This document shows, piece by piece, positions 6,939 through 11,160 of a DNA stretch of 11,160 nucleotides; position 1 is the first letter of the stretch; the number at the start of each line of letters is the position of its first letter. The notes below the pieces were generated by a model, which was not told the origin of the DNA, searched no databases, and saw only the letters and a list, made by a program, of their open reading frames with translations. A program made the position numbers and the translations under genes. The stretch comes from Candidatus Latescibacterota bacterium (GTDB lineage Bacteria > JAAXHH01): positions 1-11,160 of the forward strand of contig JAJECR010000072.1 in the NCBI GenBank assembly GCA_022821935.1. Direction: 5' to 3'.

Positions 6939-7118
6939 ATGTTCAGTCTGATCATACCCGGACTGGGACAGTTGTACCAGGGCCGCAGGCCCGCCGCGGT
7001 CGTGCACTTTGTCCTCGCGGTCCTGCTCTGGCTGTTGACCTATGGCTGGGTTGTGCATCTGTACTCGGCTGCCGAAGCGGCCCTGCAGAAGCCGGACAGC
7101 GGAAGTTGCGGCGCGTAG
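6939..7118 (+). CDS. Very small membrane protein with PGLGQLYQG motif, 5' end disrupted
   Basis: The open stretch encodes about 59 residues from the ATG at 6939, or 61 if translation begins at the GTG at 6933. It opens MFSLIIPGLGQLYQGRR, a motif common in short two-helix membrane proteins of the TM2-like kind. One strong membrane helix follows (about residues 19-42, VVHFVLAVLLWLL), then a short polar tail. Neither internal start has a good ribosome site. In the same frame, upstream ATGs at 6885 (overlapping the PhyH stop) and 6897 (GAGG six nt before it) are cut off by TGA at 6903-6905, after which the frame reads on through GLTSGARFGVF into the membrane protein. Either the gene lost its start to a nonsense change or assembly error, or it starts internally. 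Function is unknown. Confidence 0.55.
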   Translation: MFSLIIPGLGQLYQGRRPAAVVHFVLAVLLWLLTYGWVVHLYSAAEAALQKPDSGSCGA

Positions 7119-7239
7119 ACCCCACCTGACGGGTTACGACGGCGCGTATCCGCATCAACCGAATTACGGCGGCAGCAGCGGTACAGGCCGGCCAGGACGG
7201 GATCTTGGGACCGGTAAACTACATTCAACAGGAAGAGGT

Positions 7240-8112
7240 ATGCCCATGAGCTTCGGTGACGGAGCCTATACATACGAGGTACAGGAAAACTGGTGGACCC
7301 TGCCCGAAGGCTGGTCCTTCGGCTGGATCACGGGCGTGGCGTGCGATTCCAGGGACCGGGTGTACGTATACTCCCGAAGCGAGCATCCCCTGGTCGTCTT
7401 CGACCGCTACGGCAGTTTCGTCAAGACCATCGGGGACGGCCTGCTCAAGGACGCTCACGGTATCTACATCGACGCCGAGGACAACATTTTCCTCATCGAC
7501 TGGCTGGACCACTGCGTCCGCAAGTTCGACCGGGACGGCAACCTGGTGCTCACTATCGGCACGCCCGGTGTACCGAGCGCCAGCGACGGGGATCCTTTTC
7601 GCAAGCCGACGGACGCGGTCGTCGCGCTAAACGGCGATATCTACGTGTCCGACGGGTACGACAACGCCCGGGTGCACCGGTACGACGCCGAAGGGAACCA
7701 CATCCACTCCTGGGGCAGCTGGGGGGACGGCCCTTCCCAGTTCTCGCTGAGCCACTGCGTGCGCGTCGACCGCCATGACCGGCTGTGGGTGTGCGACCGC
7801 GAAAACCAGCGCATCCAGCTCTTCGACCTTGAAGGCGGTTTTATCGAGGAACGCCATGTTCCCGGCAAGCCCGATACCATCTATTTCGATCCGGTGGAAG
7901 ACATCGCTTACGTGGCCGAACTCAATCAGCAGGTGGGTATCTACACCCTGGACGGCGACCTGGTCAGCAGCTGGGGCGGGGGACAGCGAAGCGACCGGCC
8001 CGGCGAGTTCGCCGGCTGCCCCCATGGCATCTGGATGGATTCCCACGGCGACCTCTACGTCGGGGAAGTCCAGGCCGACGCCCGGTTGCAGAAGTTCGTA
8101 CGGAGTCGCTGA
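7240..8112 (+). CDS. NHL-repeat six-bladed propeller, peptidyl-amidating-lyase-like
   Basis: This protein of about 290 residues is made of beta-propeller blades with repeated pattern V..D..D..YV.D....R...FD..G. Blades lie near residues 30-65, 72-107, 122-158, 170-207, 218-245 and 257-287. It resembles the lyase domain of peptidylglycine alpha-amidating monooxygenase and its bacterial relatives. Three His residues sit at the same place in alternate blades: His73 in DAHGIYID, His172 in LSHCVRVD and His262 in CPHGIWMD. In the animal lyase, three such His bind zinc. No signal peptide is visible, so a cytoplasmic location is likely. Starts at 7240 and 7246 are both served by AGGAAGAGGT, and MSFGDGAYTYEV from 7246 is equally plausible. 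It follows the PhyH and small membrane genes on the same strand and ends 20 nt from a convergent gene. Its substrate is unknown. Confidence 0.88.
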   Translation: MPMSFGDGAYTYEVQENWWTLPEGWSFGWITGVACDSRDRVYVYSRSEHPLVVFDRYGSFVKTIGDGLLKDAHGIYIDAEDNIFLIDWLDHCVRKFDRDGNLVLTIGTPGVPSASDGDPFRKPTDAVVALNGDIYVSDGYDNARVHRYDAEGNHIHSWGSWGDGPSQFSLSHCVRVDRHDRLWVCDRENQRIQLFDLEGGFIEERHVPGKPDTIYFDPVEDIAYVAELNQQVGIYTLDGDLVSSWGGGQRSDRPGEFAGCPHGIWMDSHGDLYVGEVQADARLQKFVRSR

Positions 8113-8132
8113 GCCGGTCTGTTCAATTGTAA

Positions 8133-8582
8133 TCAGGGAACCGGTTTCTGTACCGGAAAAATCCCCAGGTGACCTTCTACGCGGCCCAGGCGAGTGTTGA
8201 TATCCCTAATTTCCTTTCGTAAAGCGTCATGCCCATCTCTCATTTCTTTTCTGACCGCGGCGAACTCCTCCGTCATTTCCTTTCGTAAAGCGTCATGCCC
8301 TTCTCTCATTTCTTTTCTGACTGCGGCGAACTCGTCTCTGACCGCGGCGAATTCCTTCTTCATGTCCTTCCTGACCGCGGCGAACTCCTCCTTCATTTCT
8401 TTTCTGACCGCGGCGAACTCGTCTCTGATCGCGGCGAATTCCTCCCTGATAAAGACGAACTCGTCCTTTATTTCTACGCGCAGATCCCTGGTTGATTGCC
8501 CGAAATAGGACAACAAACCTAGAACCAGAATCCCTGTTGCCGATATAGCCTGCAAGCCTAGGATCAGTTTTTGTTTTTCCAT
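8133..8582 (-). CDS. Membrane-anchored coiled-coil protein with 7/11-residue repeats
   Basis: This 149-residue protein has one N-terminal membrane helix (about residues 6-27, LILGLQAISATGILVLGLLS) and no lipobox. From about residue 33 to 135 it is a long charged helix. The repeats mix 7-residue units (EFAAIRD) and 11-residue units (EFAAVRKEMKE, GHDALRKEMTE). It ends DINTRLGRVEGHLG and a short Pro-rich tail. Such 7/11 mixing favours straight or slightly right-handed coiled coils. The ATG is at 8582-8580; AAGGAG lies 17 nt upstream, rather far but the only good site. An extended -10 promoter is about 50 nt upstream. It converges with the propeller gene and is divergent from the amidohydrolase gene, so it is a single-gene unit. 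No enzymatic domain is seen; a structural or envelope-spacing role is a guess. GC is lower than in the flanking genes. Confidence 0.82.
   Translation of the reverse strand: MEKQKLILGLQAISATGILVLGLLSYFGQSTRDLRVEIKDEFVFIREEFAAIRDEFAAVRKEMKEEFAAVRKDMKKEFAAVRDEFAAVRKEMREGHDALRKEMTEEFAAVRKEMRDGHDALRKEIRDINTRLGRVEGHLGIFPVQKPVP
8209..8340 (-). repeat. Two tandem 66-bp repeats in the coiled-coil gene
   Basis: Copies at 8209-8274 and 8275-8340 agree at about 60 of 66 positions, and shorter related units (gaccgcggcgaact) recur up to about 8420. The 66-bp period equals 22 codons, two 11-residue units, so gain or loss of copies keeps the frame. Confidence 0.88.
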
Positions 8583-8628
8583 ATCGGTATACTCACTTTC
8601 TCCTTGTTAATCTGCTTGCCGTGTGAAC

Positions 8629-8637
8629 ATAATAGCA
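8629..8637 (-). promoter_or_regulatory. Extended -10 promoter for the coiled-coil gene
   Basis: On the minus strand TGCTATTAT occupies 8637-8629, an extended -10 (TGn plus TATTAT, five of six). No good -35 is seen at 17 nt, which extended -10 promoters tolerate. Transcription would start near 8622, giving a leader of about 40 nt that contains AAGGAG at 8605-8600. Confidence 0.4.
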
Positions 8638-8675
8638 TCTCATACGACGATGTTTGATTAGAATGTTAGTTACAG

Positions 8676-9524
8676 ATGACGAAATATCCATCCATGCGCA
8701 TCATCGACCCCCATACCCACGTCTGGGTCAACGACCCCGCCTTCCCCTGGCCCGCGGAAAACGACGCTCCGCCCGACGAGGACCGGACGGCCGAAACACT
8801 CTTGGCCCTGATGGACAGGCACGGCGTGGAAAAGACCGTGCTTGTGCAGTATATCGGCTACCGTTGGGACAACGCATATGTATCCCACGCAATGCGCATG
8901 TACCCGGACAGGTTTGCCGGGGTCTGCCGCGTCAATCCCGAAGATCCCGCCGCGCCGGACCATCTCAGCCACTGGGTGGAGGAGCACGGATTCCAGGGCG
9001 TACGGCTCAGTCCCTCCGAAGGTCCGGCGGGGAACTGGTTCACGGGCCCCCTCATGCCGCCGATCTTCCGGCGCGCCGAGGAACTCAAGGTTCCCCTGCT
9101 CATGCTCACCAGGCCGGGCCGGCTTCGGGACCTTGCCCGGCTCCTGGACCGCTTTGCGGACCAGAATGTCGTTGTGGACCACATGGCAGACGCCCGGCCC
9201 GACCGGCCGGAGGAAATCCAGGCCGTCCTCGACCTGGCCCGGTACCCGGGTGTCTATGTGAAGATCAGCCATACCTGGTCCATTTCCGATCAAGGCTATC
9301 CCTGGACGGATACCCACGCCATGGTTAAAGCCGTTTACCAGGCCTTCGGAGGGCGCCGCATCATGTGGGGCACCGACTGGCCCGTCTGCCTGGCGAATGC
9401 AACCTACGGCCAGACCCTATCGGTTGTCCGCGACGAAATGACCTTCATTACGCCCGAAGACATGCCCCGCGTGCTGGGCGGTACGGCCCTGGACCTGTGG
9501 ACTTTCGAAGGCACCAGGGCCTGA
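8676..9524 (+). CDS. Amidohydrolase-family TIM-barrel hydrolase, lactonase-like (COG3618 type)
   Basis: This protein of 282 residues has the amidohydrolase-2 pattern: HTH at residues 13-15 in IIDPHTHVW, His169 in VVVDHMA and Asp234 in WGTDWP. COG3618 relatives include L-fuconolactonase and the LigI type, which hydrolyse sugar or muconate lactones, some without a divalent metal. The strand where metal-dependent amidohydrolases usually carry another His reads VPLLMLTRPG here and lacks it, which fits the lactonase side. Starts at 8676 and 8694 (MRIIDPHTHVW) are both possible and neither has a ribosome site. TAGAAT at 8659-8664, only 11 nt before the first ATG, hints at near-leaderless transcription, but no -35 supports it. 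Two short SDR genes follow after 126 nt. A role in opening the lactone made by the AKR enzyme is inferred from context; another carboxylic or lactone substrate remains possible. Confidence 0.87.
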   Translation: MTKYPSMRIIDPHTHVWVNDPAFPWPAENDAPPDEDRTAETLLALMDRHGVEKTVLVQYIGYRWDNAYVSHAMRMYPDRFAGVCRVNPEDPAAPDHLSHWVEEHGFQGVRLSPSEGPAGNWFTGPLMPPIFRRAEELKVPLLMLTRPGRLRDLARLLDRFADQNVVVDHMADARPDRPEEIQAVLDLARYPGVYVKISHTWSISDQGYPWTDTHAMVKAVYQAFGGRRIMWGTDWPVCLANATYGQTLSVVRDEMTFITPEDMPRVLGGTALDLWTFEGTRA

Positions 9525-9650
9525 AGTGGTTACCGGCCGGGACCGCACCACCGGACGCACGCGGGAAGGTCGGGCGTGTGACCTTAAAAGAGTTGGTCGG
9601 AATACAGCCGGATAACTCGTAGGAAAAGTTTGAAACGCAAAGGAGCGACC

Positions 9651-10391
9651 ATGGAAATCCTCATCACCGGCGCCGCAAGCCGCCTGGGCCGAGCCGTCGC
9701 CGAAGCCCTGAAAGACCACACGCTCCGTCTCATGGACGAGTCGCCCGTCGAAGCGTCCGGGGACGGAGACACTTTCGAGGGCAGCCTGCTGGACCAGGAC
9801 GCCGTATGGAGGGCGGTCCGGGGAATGGACGCCGTCGTCCACACGGGCGAGCCGCCGCAGAAGCTCCCGGAATCCGATACGGAACGCGAGAAGCATCTGC
9901 TGGAACTGGCCACCCGGGGCACCCACCAGCTTTTCAAGGCCGGCGTGGAAGCCGGGGCGAAGCGCTTCGTCTACGGCGGGACCCTCGATCTCTTCAGGTC
10001 CTATCCCGACGATGTGTATATCAGCGAACTGTGGAAGCCCCTGCCCGAACCGGACATGCCCGCCATGTCCCGCTACCTGGGCGAACACACCGCCCGGGAG
10101 TTCGCCAGGGACTACATGGTGACGGTCACGGGGCTCAGGCTGGGTGAACTGGTCTGCGAAGATGAAGTCACCGGCCAGGCGCCCGACCTGTTGTGGCTGG
10201 ATTACCGCGACGCGGCCCAGGCCTTCCGGCTGGCTCTCGAGCGCGACGCTTCGGACCAGGTCTGGTGGACCAGCCGCTATGCCATGTACCACATCTGCGC
10301 CGACCTGGAAAACCCGAAATACCTCATCAACCAGGCCCGCGGACTGGGCTACGCGCCGGCCCACAACTTCGCCGCCAACTGGCAGGAATGA
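9651..10391 (+). CDS. Short extended-SDR protein with altered active site
   Basis: This NAD(P)-binding Rossmann protein of 246 residues opens MEILITGAASRLGRAVAEAL. In the TGxxGxxG motif the middle Gly is Ser10. The usual YxxxK catalytic pair appears as Tyr142-x-x-x-His146 (RYLGEHTARE), so the Lys is missing. The rest follows the fold: GMDAVVH at 58-64, AGAKRFVYGG at 101-110, a YRDAAQAF segment and a C-terminal LGYAPAHNF. The size and order recall uronate dehydrogenase rather than the longer nucleotide-sugar epimerases. Start choice rests on AAGGAG five nt before the ATG; a TTG further upstream has none. The next gene starts 8 nt after its stop and is a paralogue, so they form an operon. It may be a weak or non-catalytic partner of that paralogue or act on a different substrate. 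The family is clear and the function is not. Confidence 0.88.
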   Translation: MEILITGAASRLGRAVAEALKDHTLRLMDESPVEASGDGDTFEGSLLDQDAVWRAVRGMDAVVHTGEPPQKLPESDTEREKHLLELATRGTHQLFKAGVEAGAKRFVYGGTLDLFRSYPDDVYISELWKPLPEPDMPAMSRYLGEHTAREFARDYMVTVTGLRLGELVCEDEVTGQAPDLLWLDYRDAAQAFRLALERDASDQVWWTSRYAMYHICADLENPKYLINQARGLGYAPAHNFAANWQE

Positions 10392-10399
10392 GGAATCCC

Positions 10400-11119
10400 A
10401 TGAAGAAAGTCCTGCTGCTCGGCGCGTCCGGGCTCATCGCGCCGCACATCATTCCCGCGCTCGAGCAGGATTACGACCTGCGGCTGGCCGACATCAAGGA
10501 ACATCCGGACGGAAAGCCGGTCCGCACCGTGGATGTACGCGAGTATGGGCAGGTACGCGAGGCGATGGAGGGCGTGGACGCGGTCATGAACTTCACGGTC
10601 CTGCGCTACGATGCCGTCCTCAGCTTCCAGGTCAATACCATCGGGGCCTGGAACGTGATGAAGGCGGCCGCCGACGCCGGAATCAGGAAGGTGATCCACA
10701 CGGGACCGGCACAGACGCTCCTCGCCTACGTGCACGACACGGACATTCCGGTCGACGCGCCCGACGCACCGTCTTCCGGCTATTACTTCATCACCAAGCA
10801 CATGAGCAACGAGATCGTCAGGAGCTTTGCCCGGCACCACGAGATCCACACGGTCTGCTACCTTTTCCAGGGCCTGGCGCCCCGGCCGACAGAGCCCGCC
10901 GACAAGACGTCTACCCGGGAATTCCTCATCATCTACGACGATCTCGCCGTGGCCTGCCGCCGGGGACTCGAACTCCCCTCGGTACCCGGCTTCTACCAGG
11001 CCTTCAACCTGCACAGTCACTACGGACCGGGCAAATACAGTCTCGAGAAGGCCGAACGCATCCTGGGGTACAAACCGCAGGAGGCCTGGTGGGACTGGCA
11101 GCGGCGGCCGGTGGATTAG
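10400..11119 (+). CDS. Short extended-SDR dehydrogenase/epimerase, uronate-dehydrogenase-like
   Basis: This 239-residue protein opens MKKVLLLGASGLIAPHIIPA, the NAD-binding turn with Gly8 and Gly11 and with Ala14 where the third Gly is usual. Asp31 at the end of strand 2 (LRLADIKEH) fits NAD rather than NADP. Further marks are EGVDAVMNF at 57-65, VNTIGAWNVMKAA at 78-90 and a regular Tyr129-x-x-x-Lys133 pair (YFITKHMSNE). It ends LGYKPQEAWWDW. The shortness and layout recall uronate dehydrogenase, which oxidises C1 of hexuronates to a lactone, a substrate class that would suit the upstream lactonase-like gene. The ribosome site GAGGA overlaps the stop of the preceding paralogue, so translation is coupled. 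Compared with that paralogue its catalytic pair is intact. The substrate is inferred only from context. Confidence 0.9.
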   Translation: MKKVLLLGASGLIAPHIIPALEQDYDLRLADIKEHPDGKPVRTVDVREYGQVREAMEGVDAVMNFTVLRYDAVLSFQVNTIGAWNVMKAAADAGIRKVIHTGPAQTLLAYVHDTDIPVDAPDAPSSGYYFITKHMSNEIVRSFARHHEIHTVCYLFQGLAPRPTEPADKTSTREFLIIYDDLAVACRRGLELPSVPGFYQAFNLHSHYGPGKYSLEKAERILGYKPQEAWWDWQRRPVD

Positions 11120-11160
11120 CGGCGGGCCAGCGACATGACCGTCTCCCTTCGATCAATCTA
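11120..11160. other. Right-edge tail with no supported gene
   Basis: An ATG at 11135 could open a new plus-strand frame (MTVSLRSI), but no ribosome site precedes it and too little sequence remains to judge. No terminator hairpin is visible after the last SDR gene. Confidence 0.4.

Noticed and set aside
8141..8156. Hairpin CCGGT-TTCTGT-ACCGG near the convergent gene ends
   Set aside because: A five-bp stem followed by A residues, not T, on the plus strand, and lying inside the last codons of the minus gene. It does not look like a terminator for either gene.
9566..9585. Inverted repeat AAGGTC / GACCTT with an 8-nt loop between the amidohydrolase and SDR genes
   Set aside because: Six base pairs with no T tract after it. 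Such repeats are expected by chance in a window of this size.
9417..10364. Minus-strand frame of 315 codons opposite the amidohydrolase end and first SDR
   Set aside because: No recognisable motif and no ribosome site; the plus strand carries two real families here.

Overview
The window looks like a high-GC bacterial chromosome segment from an environmental lineage. The gene mix is a phytanoyl-CoA-type dioxygenase, a Gfo/Idh/MocA oxidoreductase, an aldo/keto reductase, an L-rhamnose-mutarotase-type protein, a peptidyl-amidating-lyase-like propeller and a COG3618-type amidohydrolase. This recalls Latescibacterota/Poribacteria-type genomes, but that placement is inference from gene content only. 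Start codons are mostly ATG with good AGGAG-like ribosome sites, and TGA, TAA and TAG all act as stops, so the code is standard. No tRNA, rRNA, transposase, integrase or CRISPR array was seen.

Layout. The left end (1-2458) is on the minus strand. It holds the 5' part of a coiled-coil gene built from 54-bp repeats, a five-unit 17-bp tandem array touching the stop codon of the next gene, and a large DUF2339 multi-pass membrane protein. That gene appears to be transcribed from a promoter so close to Met that the mRNA would be almost leaderless. A 310-bp divergent intergenic region (2459-2768) holds this promoter and, facing right, a near-consensus sigma70 promoter (TTGACA, 17 nt, TATATT).

From 2769 rightwards nearly everything is on the plus strand. 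Module 1 is Gfo/Idh/MocA dehydrogenase, aldo/keto reductase (14-bp overlap) and RhaM-type mutarotase (27-nt gap): an operon for oxidising a sugar. A small lipoprotein with one bacterial Ig-like domain follows in a lower-GC stretch. Module 2 is a PhyH-type Fe(II)/2-oxoglutarate dioxygenase, a very small membrane protein whose apparent original start is cut off by an in-frame TGA, and an NHL/six-bladed propeller with the three-His layout of peptidyl-hydroxyglycine amidating lyase. A minus-strand membrane-anchored coiled-coil gene made of 7- and 11-residue repeats converges on this module, again in lower GC. Module 3 is an amidohydrolase/lactonase-like enzyme followed by two tandem short extended-SDR proteins resembling uronate dehydrogenase in size and layout. 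The first of these has lost the usual catalytic Lys.

Working together, mutarotase, AKR sugar 1-dehydrogenase and an amidohydrolase lactonase are the opening steps of non-phosphorylative oxidation of a deoxysugar such as L-fucose or L-rhamnose, with the Gfo and SDR proteins handling further oxidations. The dehydratase and aldolase that would complete such a route are not in the window, so the pathway is a hypothesis.
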